A stretch of DNA of 64,000 bases from CAYWNA01 sp964459305 (GTDB taxonomy: Bacteria; Planctomycetota; Planctomycetia; Pirellulales; Pirellulaceae), in contig CAYWNA010000045.1 in NCBI GenBank assembly GCA_964459305.1, positions 1 through 64,000 on the forward strand. The letters run 5' to 3'. Shown piece by piece: positions 18,031-26,454 of the stretch. A program made the translations under genes and the position numbers. Numbering within the stretch: position 1 is the first letter of the stretch; each line of letters opens with the position of its first letter. A model generated the notes under the pieces. It did not search any database, was not told the DNA's origin, and saw only the letters and a program-made list of their open reading frames with translations.

Positions 18031-20931
18031 TCACGGCGTTTCGTCGGGCAGGATCTTTTCGGGAATCGGTGAGTCGGCGCCTACGGTGCCTGGATAGGTG
18101 CCCCAGTCGTTGTGGCCGGCGCGGGGTGTGGCGCCGGGCATGTCGATTCGTGGGTTCGCCAGCAAGGCATGATGGCCGATGCGAATTGTATCCAGCAAGG
18201 CTCGATAGACCGGATCTTCCGTATCTGTCCAAACCGGTGGCCGATTCGATGGATCGTCGCCGGACAACTCCAACCCGCCGGCCGTCGCGGCAAGGTGCGC
18301 GTTGACCAGCAGGCTGTTCTCTGGGCGAGTCAGGTTGATCCAGTCCAATTTATCGTTACCCATAGAACGCTTGTCTAACGGGCCGTGACATCCGGCGCAG
18401 GACTTTTCGTACAGCGGAACCAGTTGGCGGTCGAACCAGTCGCCGGTCCAGCAGTCCCGGCCGCCGATGGTACCGGGGCGAGTCCGCGCATGCGTGCCGT
18501 AGTAGTTGCCGTTCGTGTCCAGCCACAGATAGATACGCTCCTTGTCGTCTCGGCTCAGTTCCACACCGTAATGCTCGGTTTCAAGATACGTCGTCAAGAC
18601 CGATGCGAAGGCCCACGCCTTTTTCGGCGGAATGACTTGCCCGTCGTTCTGCGTCAAGCGAACCGACCAAATCAACTGACGATCCCAGATGCCATCGTAG
18701 GCCATGCTGAAGAACCGGGTGCGGTCGCCCGACAGATCAAGCCGTCCGTCGGGTGCCGTACCGCTGTGGCATTCGACACAATGCCGGTCCAGCGCCGGCT
18801 GTACGACCGTGGGAAAATCGATGTTTCCGTCACCAGCCCACGCGTAAGGCTGCGGATCGACAGGCGCTTTTTGGGCGGCCAGCGGAATGCCGGGTTGCGC
18901 CTGTGTCGTGCCGGTTCGGTGTTCATGACAGCCAACGCACGATTGCCGTTCGCTCGGAGCCAGGTTCACGGCTGAACCCATGGACTGAACCGCTCGGCCT
19001 TCGGCATCAATCGCTTGGAAATAGAGTTCCCGCAGCGCGGGCACGCGGAAATGTGCCGATCCGTCTTTCTCGACGGGTACGATGCCCAGGCATCGCTTGC
19101 GATAGTAACACCGGCGGCCCATGACCGGGGTCATCTCGAAGGCCCGGGGGCTTGACTCGTTGATGGGAAACTTGGCCGGTTGCTCCATAATCCGCAGATA
19201 CTTGATCTCGCCGGGCCGCACGGCATCGCCGAGTCCCTCGTATACGTCCTGCAACAGAAACACGCCATCTCTTGCAGTGGAACGCGTGCTGCGCGGTGCA
19301 GTTCGAGGCGGTTCCGTTCGCTTGAGGATCGGGACCGGACAGATGCACGAAAGCACGGGGTCTTCGTGCAGCATGATCTGGACATCGGAAGCGTCGAGCA
19401 GGTAGATTCGAAAACGCCTCAGCTCCGGCTCGGCCCGCAATCCGCCGCCGTACGAGACCAGCAGAAGGCGGTCGCTGATCGGGAACGGATCGCGGTAAGC
19501 CCATTCGGTCAGGCGAGCGTCATCCCAGATATCCGGGTACTCGTGGGTGATCCAGTCGTACCCAACGCCACTGGTCGTTTCCGTGCCGAACCGTCGTGTA
19601 ACGATACCGATCGCCCCCAGCGGCCAACCGTGATGCGGCGCAAAGGTTGCTGCGACTCGGTCCGTATCGGGGATCGGACGTGCCTGCCACATGACCGCCG
19701 GGTTGCGGATCGTGTTGCCAAAATACAACTGCATGTTCGTACCGTCGGGGTTCACCGTCCAAAGCGATTGCCGCCATTTCACGTCGCGGTCCACGTATTC
19801 CCACCGCGTGTACAGAATCTGACCGTTGGGCAGGGCGTGCGGCGAATAGTCATTCAAGGTGTTGACCGTGATCTGCCGCATGTCGCTTCCATCACGGTTC
19901 ATCGTGAACAGTGCGGTAGACAACGTCTGGGCGCAGATATTGAAACTGCGGATGCGCGTCGAACAAAACACCAACCGGCCGTCGGCCAGTTCCTCCGGAC
20001 CGAAGTCTGTATAGGGACCGTCGGCGATTTGGCGCAGGTCCGCGCCGTCGACGCCAATCTGCCAGATGTGCCAATTCTGATCGCCCTTTTTCCGATGCGA
20101 GAAGAACAGAGTCTCGGCATCCCGTGAGATGTTCAGATCGAAGATCGCGCCCTGGGGATCGTCAAAAACCACTCGCGGCGGTCGCTCCGGCTGCGAAGGA
20201 TCAAGCACTTCGATCCGACACCCCCACTGCGTCACCACGCGACCGGGCCAAGCGTGATAGCGGACCATACCTTCCGGATTGCCCAGCCGGTGTTGGACGA
20301 CGTAGGCGATCGGCGGCAGACGCCGAGCTTCTTCGTTCAGTTTCGCTTGGCGTTGTCGGCGCGACTGTCGTCGCTGGACCTCGTTCTCCAGCGCGATCGT
20401 CCTGCCGACGTTCTCCACGGGATGATCGCTCAGATAGAAACCGTCCGTGTTCAGGTTGGAATTCGGCGACAGTGCCTTCAATTCAAGTGTGTGCTTGCCG
20501 GCCGGCACGTCGTCAAAGCGGATTTGGCCATGTTGCCACTGATCTTCGCGAAATCCCCAGCCGCCAGTACCGGGAAAGCGAACCTCGATGGACTGGTCAC
20601 CGAACGTCACTCGGATATCCGCAGGCGACGACATGGCCCGTGCAAAGCGGACCGTCAGGTACAACGGCTCACTGCGGCGCGGCGTTTCCACCTGAAATCG
20701 AAGGAAATCGCCCGGATCGCGTCCCCAATCGTTGTCGACGATTCGCCCGGCCGAAGCCGTCTCGCCCATTTCGTAGAAGGCGGCCTGCGAGCCGTTTTGC
20801 GCCGCGTAGTCTTCTGATTCACACCATCGTTTCCACGCCTGTTCGCCCGCCGAGGAGGCCGAGGCGAACAGCAAGCCCGAAAGTAACGCAACGCAACGAA
20901 CCACGAGGGACCAACGGGGATGGTTCATCAT
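18031..20931 (-). CDS. Tri-heme HzsA-like protein: beta-propeller with C-terminal cytochrome c modules
   Basis: 966 residues with a signal peptide (to about residue 28). A putative carbohydrate-binding beta-sandwich (about 35-175) precedes PD40/WD-like propeller blades (about 205-530) and a C-terminal cytochrome region. Three CxxCH heme-c motifs are visible: CVGCH (665-669), CVECH (718-722) and CAGCH (845-849). The order resembles the alpha subunit of hydrazine synthase, and many non-anammox planctomycetes carry such relatives. No beta or gamma subunit is seen nearby, so hydrazine synthesis is unlikely. A redox or electron-transfer role in the periplasm, possibly coupled to glycan oxidation, is inferred. 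Each heme needs cytochrome c maturation. Confidence 0.85.
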   Translation of the reverse strand: MMNHPRWSLVVRCVALLSGLLFASASSAGEQAWKRWCESEDYAAQNGSQAAFYEMGETASAGRIVDNDWGRDPGDFLRFQVETPRRSEPLYLTVRFARAMSSPADIRVTFGDQSIEVRFPGTGGWGFREDQWQHGQIRFDDVPAGKHTLELKALSPNSNLNTDGFYLSDHPVENVGRTIALENEVQRRQSRRQRQAKLNEEARRLPPIAYVVQHRLGNPEGMVRYHAWPGRVVTQWGCRIEVLDPSQPERPPRVVFDDPQGAIFDLNISRDAETLFFSHRKKGDQNWHIWQIGVDGADLRQIADGPYTDFGPEELADGRLVFCSTRIRSFNICAQTLSTALFTMNRDGSDMRQITVNTLNDYSPHALPNGQILYTRWEYVDRDVKWRQSLWTVNPDGTNMQLYFGNTIRNPAVMWQARPIPDTDRVAATFAPHHGWPLGAIGIVTRRFGTETTSGVGYDWITHEYPDIWDDARLTEWAYRDPFPISDRLLLVSYGGGLRAEPELRRFRIYLLDASDVQIMLHEDPVLSCICPVPILKRTEPPRTAPRSTRSTARDGVFLLQDVYEGLGDAVRPGEIKYLRIMEQPAKFPINESSPRAFEMTPVMGRRCYYRKRCLGIVPVEKDGSAHFRVPALRELYFQAIDAEGRAVQSMGSAVNLAPSERQSCVGCHEHRTGTTQAQPGIPLAAQKAPVDPQPYAWAGDGNIDFPTVVQPALDRHCVECHSGTAPDGRLDLSGDRTRFFSMAYDGIWDRQLIWSVRLTQNDGQVIPPKKAWAFASVLTTYLETEHYGVELSRDDKERIYLWLDTNGNYYGTHARTRPGTIGGRDCWTGDWFDRQLVPLYEKSCAGCHGPLDKRSMGNDKLDWINLTRPENSLLVNAHLAATAGGLELSGDDPSNRPPVWTDTEDPVYRALLDTIRIGHHALLANPRIDMPGATPRAGHNDWGTYPGTVGADSPIPEKILPDETP

Positions 20932-21031
20932 CGACCCTCCGAAACGATCATCTGTCGATGGTCAGTGTAAACGATCGTCTCGTCGCTGGCACGTGTCGTA
21001 GGGTTTTGTCATCAATCGGCCACGTGGCGTC

Positions 21032-24000
21032 TTATGCGGATCTACTGTTCCGTTGCGATACCGTCGCATCGGCAGGCTCCTCGGCGGTTGCCACGACTTG
21101 ATTCTCTCCGACGGGCTCCTTGTCGTCCTCGCGATCGGCAGTACGGGACGGCATGGTCGAGGACTCCATTGGTCGTTTGGTCTCGCGACCCAAGAACGAC
21201 GTCATATCCCAAACCAGAGCCGTCAGGTCGTCGCCACACGCCGAGACCAGTCTGGTGCCGTCGCTGGAGAAGGTCAGCGCGGTGACGTGGCTTTCGTGTC
21301 CTTTGAAATCGGCGAGCAAACGGGCGGATTCGATGTCAAACAGCAAGACGCGCGAGTCCTTCTCCGCCGATGCGAGCATCCGACCATTTGGCGAGATGGC
21401 GATGGCGTGAACCTCGCGCCCCACGCGATGGCCGCCTTGCTGTTCGCCGGGTCCGAGAAGCGTTCGAGGATCCCGCCTGAGTTCGCGGATCATTTCGCCA
21501 GTGGAAACATCCCAAAACCGAATCGCCGACGGTACAGTGATGTTTGGCGGCAATCGTTGGCCGTCGCGGAATACGCAATTCTCGCCCTTACCACCGGTGA
21601 CCAGAGTTTTGGAATCCGGGGAAAAGGCGGTGCAATGGACACCACGGCGCGTGCGTTGGTCCTCGTCGATCTGCAGCACGAGGTCGCCGGTTTCGCCATC
21701 CCAGATGCGCAAGGCGTCGTCCCCACAAAGCGCGGCCACACGGCGCCCATCCAACGAAAAGGCAACGTCATTGGCCGGGTCCTGGCCCGTCGTCCACTGG
21801 CGTATCTCCTTGCCCGACACAACGTCCCATAGGCGAACCGTTCGATCCGAACGACCACCGCCGGACACCAACCGGTTACCGTCCGGCGAGAAAGCGACGT
21901 CTACCGCGGGAACGTTGTAGCCCTGCATGTGTTTGGGTTTCGTGAGGAACACCCTGTCGTCGCGTTCCATCAATTCCCAGAGACGAATGCCGTGCTCCCC
22001 GCTGCCCGACGCCAAGTGTCTGCCGTTTGGCGAAAAGGCCACGCAGTTCACATTTGCCGGCGGATCGGTCTTCGCCGCGAGAAACCGACCGGTCTCCGTC
22101 TCCCAGACGTGGACCCCATGCAATCCGCCTGTGGCATACCACTTGCCATCCGGCGACAAGCTTACACCACGGATCCGCTGCCTTTTGGCGACACGTGGAT
22201 GAAGCTGTCCACCAGCGGGGAGATGAAAAATCCGCAATGTGTGGTCCTGCGATCCGGACGCGACCGTCTGATAATCCGGCGAAAACGCCACACATTCGAT
22301 CCAGCTTGTGTGTCCCCAATGCGAATAGACCGCCAAAGGGTATCCAAACTGGGTGTCCCATGTACGCACCTTCTTACCCTGGCCGCCGGAGACGAGGTAT
22401 CGTCCGTCTTTCGAGAACGCCAGCGACTGGATTTTGTCCTCATGGCGGGCCAGCCGGTGCAGCTCTTTGCCGGACGGAACCTCCCATAGTCTGATTGAGT
22501 AGTCCGGCATGGCGACCGCGAGCTCTTGCCTTTCCGGGGAGAAAGCCAATTGAACCGTCACGTCGCAAGGTAGCCATTTGCCTTGCTCAAGCCTCGCATC
22601 GTCGAGAATCGATGTCCGCCGGAGCTCTGTGCCCGATGCGGTCTCCCAAAAGCGAATGGTGTTGTCCTGGCTGGAAGTGGCCAGCGTCCTACCGTCCGGC
22701 GAGAGGGAAGCGGAAAAGATGCGTCCCTTGTGTCCCTCGAATTCGCGAAGTGCTTTTCCTGTCTTCGGGTCGAAAAGCCGGACGATCCCTTCCGACCGGA
22801 CGACTTGGCCGCCGCGCGTGCTAAAAGTGCCGCCCCATCCGACCAGGAACGATCCGTCCGGCGCATAGGCGACGCCGCGGATTTGCTTCACCTCGAAGCA
22901 ACGGACCTCCTTGCCCGTCGAGACATCAAGAAAACGAATCTCCGAATCCCCCGCACACGCGAGCTCTTCGCCGTCGGGCGAGAATGCCAGGTGATCACAT
23001 CGCCCGGGCCATCGGCGCAGAGGCTTGCCACTGATCGTCTCCCAAAGTCGAATCCCATCACGTCCGGCTGACGCAACCAGCTTTCCGTCCGGCGAGTAAG
23101 CGACATGACGTACCGTTTCCGTGTGACGCAACCGAATCGTACCAATCCGCGCGATCGCTCCCGCCGGCAGCGGATCACCATGAGAATCGATCCGAGGAGT
23201 GCCTTCTTCGTCTTCAGCGATCGACGCAAATTTTTCTGTGCTCGGCGCCGGTCTTTCTCCGTTCGGCGCAGGTCTCCCGACCTCGCCGAAACACTCGACC
23301 GCAGGTCTCCCGCCCGACAGGGGCTTTTCCGCCGTCGCAGCAAAGCATGCCGCCAGCCCCGCAGCAACAAACAGCCCGGCAGCCCCCGATGCGTGCGATA
23401 GTCGCTGAGCCCTCGGAGGCTCGACGGCGATCGGCAAACCGAGCACTCGGCGAATTCGCGTCACCAACATCGGCCCCGTCGACGCAACGGCGTAGCGAGG
23501 CGGCGCCTGGGACAAGAGCCCCAAAGAGGCCAATGCACGCGCATAGACGGCCGGTCCAGCGCCGACTCGCGAGGCGCAATCGTCCGCGCAGTATTCGCGT
23601 TCGATCCGAATCTGACGCGACACGCACCACACGGCCGGATGATAGAACAACAAGGTCTCGATCGCTGTTTGGCAAAGGTTCACCAGATAGTCGTGTCGCC
23701 GGACGTGCGCCAATTCGTGGATCAGAACCGCTTCCAACTCGCTGCTCGACAGGCCGGTCAGAACACACGCGGGCGTCAGCACGATGGGTTTGAGCCACCC
23801 AACTTGCATCGGCGCAGTCGTCGAGGCACACAGCCGAATGCCCACGACGCGCGATATCCGCAACCGGCGACATAACCGCTGAACCATGCGTTTGACGTGC
23901 GCCGGCACATCATCAGTCGCTTGACAGCGCAATCGCTGCGAGAGCGACCAACCGAGGACGTGCCAGAACGACAGAAAAAGAACACCGACAAACCAAGTCG

Positions 24001-24538
24001 CGACGAGCCAGGGCAACGAACCGGTCAAGAATATCGTGTATCGCGAGTTGGCACTCAAAGGAACCTGCGCGATTTCATCGCCGGCCCCTTGGGCGCTTGT
24101 GGCACCCGGGATACCCCCGGCGGCCTTGCAACTTCCTTTTTCTTCGATATTGAATCCGTCAATTGGCTCGTTGGCCTCTACCCCCACTGCGCCCGTGCGC
24201 TGGGGGCGTATTGCATAGGCCGGGCGTCCCGCCTGTGCTGCATCATGTGTTGATATTGAACCCAAGCCGACATTTTCCGGTGCTGCTTCCGCGAGGTGGT
24301 CCGAGGCAGCCGGGTCGACACGAACGACGCCGAACGTGAGAACGGGCAAGACGACCAACACAATCAACGCGGCACACGACGCCAGATAACGCGCCGGCGC
24401 CGTGTAATTCTTCATCCGCCACAGAGCAATGGCAAGACAAGCCCAAACGATCACGCCTTGCCAGACGAAATGGACCAGCGTCCATCCAAGTCGCTCGACC
24501 ACCGGTTGCGACAACAGATCAAAGGCGTTGGCTATCAT
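21032..24538 (-). CDS. BlaR1-type M56 metalloprotease fused to 14 WD40 repeats
   Basis: 1168 residues. N-terminal transmembrane helices (about 18-40, 50-72, 168-192) surround an M56 zinc protease domain with HELAH at 274-278 and a likely third ligand in EYCADD (E315). A fourth helix lies near 385-402. From about residue 455 to 1125 there are 14 WD40 units of the type VAFSPDGxxLASGSxDxxIRLWD, enough for two seven-bladed propellers. These occupy the place of the penicillin-binding sensor domain of BlaR1. By analogy, signal binding outside would activate the protease, which would cleave the BlaI-like repressor. The start codon overlaps the repressor stop (ATGA, 24535-24538), so the two are translationally coupled. 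The ligand is unknown. Confidence 0.92.
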   Translation of the reverse strand: MIANAFDLLSQPVVERLGWTLVHFVWQGVIVWACLAIALWRMKNYTAPARYLASCAALIVLVVLPVLTFGVVRVDPAASDHLAEAAPENVGLGSISTHDAAQAGRPAYAIRPQRTGAVGVEANEPIDGFNIEEKGSCKAAGGIPGATSAQGAGDEIAQVPLSANSRYTIFLTGSLPWLVATWFVGVLFLSFWHVLGWSLSQRLRCQATDDVPAHVKRMVQRLCRRLRISRVVGIRLCASTTAPMQVGWLKPIVLTPACVLTGLSSSELEAVLIHELAHVRRHDYLVNLCQTAIETLLFYHPAVWCVSRQIRIEREYCADDCASRVGAGPAVYARALASLGLLSQAPPRYAVASTGPMLVTRIRRVLGLPIAVEPPRAQRLSHASGAAGLFVAAGLAACFAATAEKPLSGGRPAVECFGEVGRPAPNGERPAPSTEKFASIAEDEEGTPRIDSHGDPLPAGAIARIGTIRLRHTETVRHVAYSPDGKLVASAGRDGIRLWETISGKPLRRWPGRCDHLAFSPDGEELACAGDSEIRFLDVSTGKEVRCFEVKQIRGVAYAPDGSFLVGWGGTFSTRGGQVVRSEGIVRLFDPKTGKALREFEGHKGRIFSASLSPDGRTLATSSQDNTIRFWETASGTELRRTSILDDARLEQGKWLPCDVTVQLAFSPERQELAVAMPDYSIRLWEVPSGKELHRLARHEDKIQSLAFSKDGRYLVSGGQGKKVRTWDTQFGYPLAVYSHWGHTSWIECVAFSPDYQTVASGSQDHTLRIFHLPAGGQLHPRVAKRQRIRGVSLSPDGKWYATGGLHGVHVWETETGRFLAAKTDPPANVNCVAFSPNGRHLASGSGEHGIRLWELMERDDRVFLTKPKHMQGYNVPAVDVAFSPDGNRLVSGGGRSDRTVRLWDVVSGKEIRQWTTGQDPANDVAFSLDGRRVAALCGDDALRIWDGETGDLVLQIDEDQRTRRGVHCTAFSPDSKTLVTGGKGENCVFRDGQRLPPNITVPSAIRFWDVSTGEMIRELRRDPRTLLGPGEQQGGHRVGREVHAIAISPNGRMLASAEKDSRVLLFDIESARLLADFKGHESHVTALTFSSDGTRLVSACGDDLTALVWDMTSFLGRETKRPMESSTMPSRTADREDDKEPVGENQVVATAEEPADATVSQRNSRSA

Positions 24539-24921
24539 TCCCGTTTCTCCAACTGCCCAACGATGCGTTTGATTTCCGCCAGTTCTTCATCGTCGACCTC
24601 GCGAGCTGCAAGGGCATGCAGCACCATCTTTCGAGCCGATCCGTCGAATACGCGATCGATGAACGATCCTACCAGCGACTCTTTGGTCGATGCCTCGTCG
24701 ATAGCCGCTGAGTACACGTGCGAACGTTGCGTTTCGTCTCGTTCGAGCATCCCTTTCTCTGCCATCAACTGCATCTGCTTCAGCGTGGTGGTGTATCGCG
24801 TCCGACGCGCGTCACCCAGCGTCTCGTGCACCAGGCGAACCGTGCTCGGCCCGCGCTCCCACAGCACTCGCAAGATGGTTAGTTCCGCTTCGGACGGTTG
24901 AGGTAGGCGTTTTCGTGTCAT
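24535..24921 (-). CDS. BlaI/MecI/CopY-family winged-helix repressor
   Basis: 128 residues from ATG 24921, the usual BlaI length; an upstream TTG at 24942 would add seven residues. The N-terminal winged helix (LPQPSEAELTILRVLWERGPSTVRLVHETL) and the TRYTTTLKQMQLMAEKGML recognition segment are typical. The C-terminal dimerisation/cleavage region (SFIDRVFDGSARKMVLHAL) follows. It is co-transcribed with and overlaps the BlaR1-WD40 gene. Three operator-like palindromes at 24965-25033 lie 44-112 bp before its start, consistent with autorepression relieved by proteolysis. Confidence 0.93.
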   Translation of the reverse strand: MTRKRLPQPSEAELTILRVLWERGPSTVRLVHETLGDARRTRYTTTLKQMQLMAEKGMLERDETQRSHVYSAAIDEASTKESLVGSFIDRVFDGSARKMVLHALAAREVDDEELAEIKRIVGQLEKRE

Positions 24922-24964
24922 TGAAATCTTTCGTTGCGTCAAGCCTTGAATCTCGCAGGAATAT

Positions 24965-24980
24965 TACGATCGAAATCGTA
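24965..24980. promoter_or_regulatory. Putative BlaI-family operator, site 1
   Basis: TACGATCGAAATCGTA: a palindrome of form TACGAT-N4-ATCGTA upstream of the minus-strand repressor gene. It is one of three matching sites in 69 bp. Confidence 0.85.
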
Positions 24981-24996
24981 CTTTCTGCTGATGGTA

Positions 24997-25012
24997 TACG
25001 ATTTGAATCGTA
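24997..25012. promoter_or_regulatory. Putative BlaI-family operator, site 2
   Basis: TACGATTTGAATCGTA: same half-sites as site 1. Its centre is 32 bp (about three helical turns) from site 1 and 21 bp from site 3. Confidence 0.87.
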
Positions 25013-25017
25013 GTGTC

Positions 25018-25033
25018 AACGATTAAGATCGTA
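25018..25033. promoter_or_regulatory. Putative BlaI-family operator, site 3
   Basis: AACGATTAAGATCGTA: same palindrome with one outer mismatch. Its centre is 21 bp (two helical turns) from site 2, so dimers could bind on one face of the DNA. Confidence 0.82.
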
Positions 25034-25127
25034 CTCTTCGAGGAGAATCCTGGAAGCCATTGCTTTCTCAGCCCCTTGCCAGCTCGGCTGGCAGAAGGCA
25101 AGCTTAGGAGCTGGGCAGATAACAGCC

Positions 25128-25193
25128 TCGTCGTTCAACCCGAAGCCGGAGGCATGCGCGTGGGCTGGGGGAGCGCACGCCTCCACCTTGCGG
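25128..25193. repeat. Palindromic repeat family F, diverged copy
   Basis: CAACCCGAAGCCGGAGGC near 25136 and the inverted GCCTCCACCTTGCGGCT near 25175 resemble the arms at 32891-32936 and 33129-33179. It adjoins repeat A copy 3. No gene was seen in 24943-25399 apart from these repeats and the operators. Confidence 0.6.
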
Positions 25194-25221
25194 CTATACC
25201 ATCCGCGGACACGTCTGACCT

Positions 25222-25285
25222 GTAGCCGAACTCGCCAGAGTTTGGTTTTTCCCTACGCAGACCAAAGTCTGGCGACTTCGGCTAC
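25222..25285 (+). repeat. Palindromic repeat family A, copy 3
   Basis: Same hairpin and same two conserved mismatches as at 3115 and 10669. It lies 114 bp upstream of the ECF sigma factor start, in the same orientation relative to the downstream gene as the other copies. Similarity to copy 2 covers about 25194-25320. Confidence 0.9.
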
Positions 25286-25399
25286 ATGCGGAAAAGTGTC
25301 AATCCTGGCCGCGGGCGGTGTAGACGAGATTTTCCGTGACGGCGCAATAAATCTTGGCCGTTGGCGGGTCATTGTTGTGGGAGGCGACGTGGAGCCACG

Positions 25400-25921
25400 A
25401 TGGAACATCTGGGAGCGAGGTTGGCGGTGGGCGACCGGGCGGCGTTCGCCGAGCTGTACGAGGCTTGCGCCGACCGGTTGCACCACTACTTGGCCGTCCG
25501 GCTTGGTTCGCGGCAGGATGCCGACGACGTGCTCCAGGAGACCTTCGTCCGGCTGGCCCGAAACGGTGGCAAGCTGCGCTCCGTCCGCAATTTGGCGGCC
25601 TACGTGTTCACCGTCGCACGGAACGAGGCCAACCGGCTGGCCGAGCGGAAGAAACGCGAACCGGCTGGAAACGCGGAACTCGCGGCGGACTTGCTGTTCG
25701 ACGAAGCGTGGTCCGACGATCTCTCCCGACGTGAGACGGCCGAAATCGTTGCGCGGGCGCTGGGAAACCTGCGGCCCAACGAACGCGAAGTCATCGAACT
25801 GAAGACCTACGCCGGCCTCACCTTTCGCGAGATCGCGGAAGTGACTGGCTTGCCCCAAGGAACCGTGGCTACCCGATATCGAACTGGTCTGGAACAACTG
25901 CGGCGCACGCTGGAAGAGTAG
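25400..25921 (+). CDS. ECF-family RNA polymerase sigma factor
   Basis: 173 residues. Region 2 covers about residues 8-75 and includes the RQDADDVLQETFVRLAR signature. Region 4 covers about 110-170 as a helix-turn-helix (LRPNEREVIELKTYAGLTFREIAEVTGLPQGTVATRYRTGL-like). ATG 25400 is preceded by GTGGAG. A possible anti-sigma gene begins five bases after its stop. The product would direct RNA polymerase to stress or envelope promoters; the targets are not visible here. Confidence 0.93.
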   Translation: MEHLGARLAVGDRAAFAELYEACADRLHHYLAVRLGSRQDADDVLQETFVRLARNGGKLRSVRNLAAYVFTVARNEANRLAERKKREPAGNAELAADLLFDEAWSDDLSRRETAEIVARALGNLRPNEREVIELKTYAGLTFREIAEVTGLPQGTVATRYRTGLEQLRRTLEE

Positions 25922-25926
25922 CTACC

Positions 25927-26454
25927 ATGAAAGACGATACCGAACGTTTGCTCGAAAGCCTCACACCACGCGGTGCACCGGCCCAACTGCGCGACGACGT
26001 GCTGGGAGCCGTGGCCGACGAACTGGCCGCGACGCGACCGTCGCCCGTGCGTCGGACGCGGTGGGATCTTCGCATCGGGGCAACCGTCGCCGTATCGCTA
26101 GTTCTGGGCGTGGTACTGAACATTTGGGCGATCCGCTCGGACGACGCCCGTCAAGCCCGACTGTACGGCCCCGACCCGTTGCCGCGCCAGATATGCGAGA
26201 CCGTGGAGGTGGCCGAGCGCGTCGCCGGACCCGAGTGCGCGGAATTGGTCCGGCAACGACTCGTCTCGGCGTGGCAATCACGGCCGCGGGACGACCCGCG
26301 CGCCATCTTTCGCTATCACCAGCAACTTATGCAACTGGTCCTAACGGAGAAAGGGTTCATCGATGCTGAAGAAGATCCTCAAATGGACCGGCATCGTCTT
26401 GGGCAGCCTGATCGCAGTGCTTCTGATCGGCAACGCCGTCTTCGTGTGGCGTAG
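25927..26454 (+). CDS. Probable single-pass anti-sigma factor
   Basis: 175 residues. A cytoplasmic N-terminus of about 45 residues is followed by one transmembrane helix (about 49-70, IGATVAVSLVLGVVLNIWAI) and a short extracytoplasmic part. The position directly after an ECF sigma gene (5 bp) supports anti-sigma function. No zinc-binding HxxxCxxC motif is present, so it is not a ZAS-type factor. The last 31 residues lie inside the next gene in another frame (92-bp overlap) and are of low-complexity, charged composition. This suggests a C-terminal frameshift or a genuine long overlap. Confidence 0.65.
   Translation: MKDDTERLLESLTPRGAPAQLRDDVLGAVADELAATRPSPVRRTRWDLRIGATVAVSLVLGVVLNIWAIRSDDARQARLYGPDPLPRQICETVEVAERVAGPECAELVRQRLVSAWQSRPRDDPRAIFRYHQQLMQLVLTEKGFIDAEEDPQMDRHRLGQPDRSASDRQRRLRVA

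Noticed and set aside
18031..20931. Hydrazine synthase (anammox) function for the tri-heme protein
   Set aside because: No beta or gamma subunit and no other anammox genes are visible, and the surroundings are glycan-related. Only the architecture is shared.
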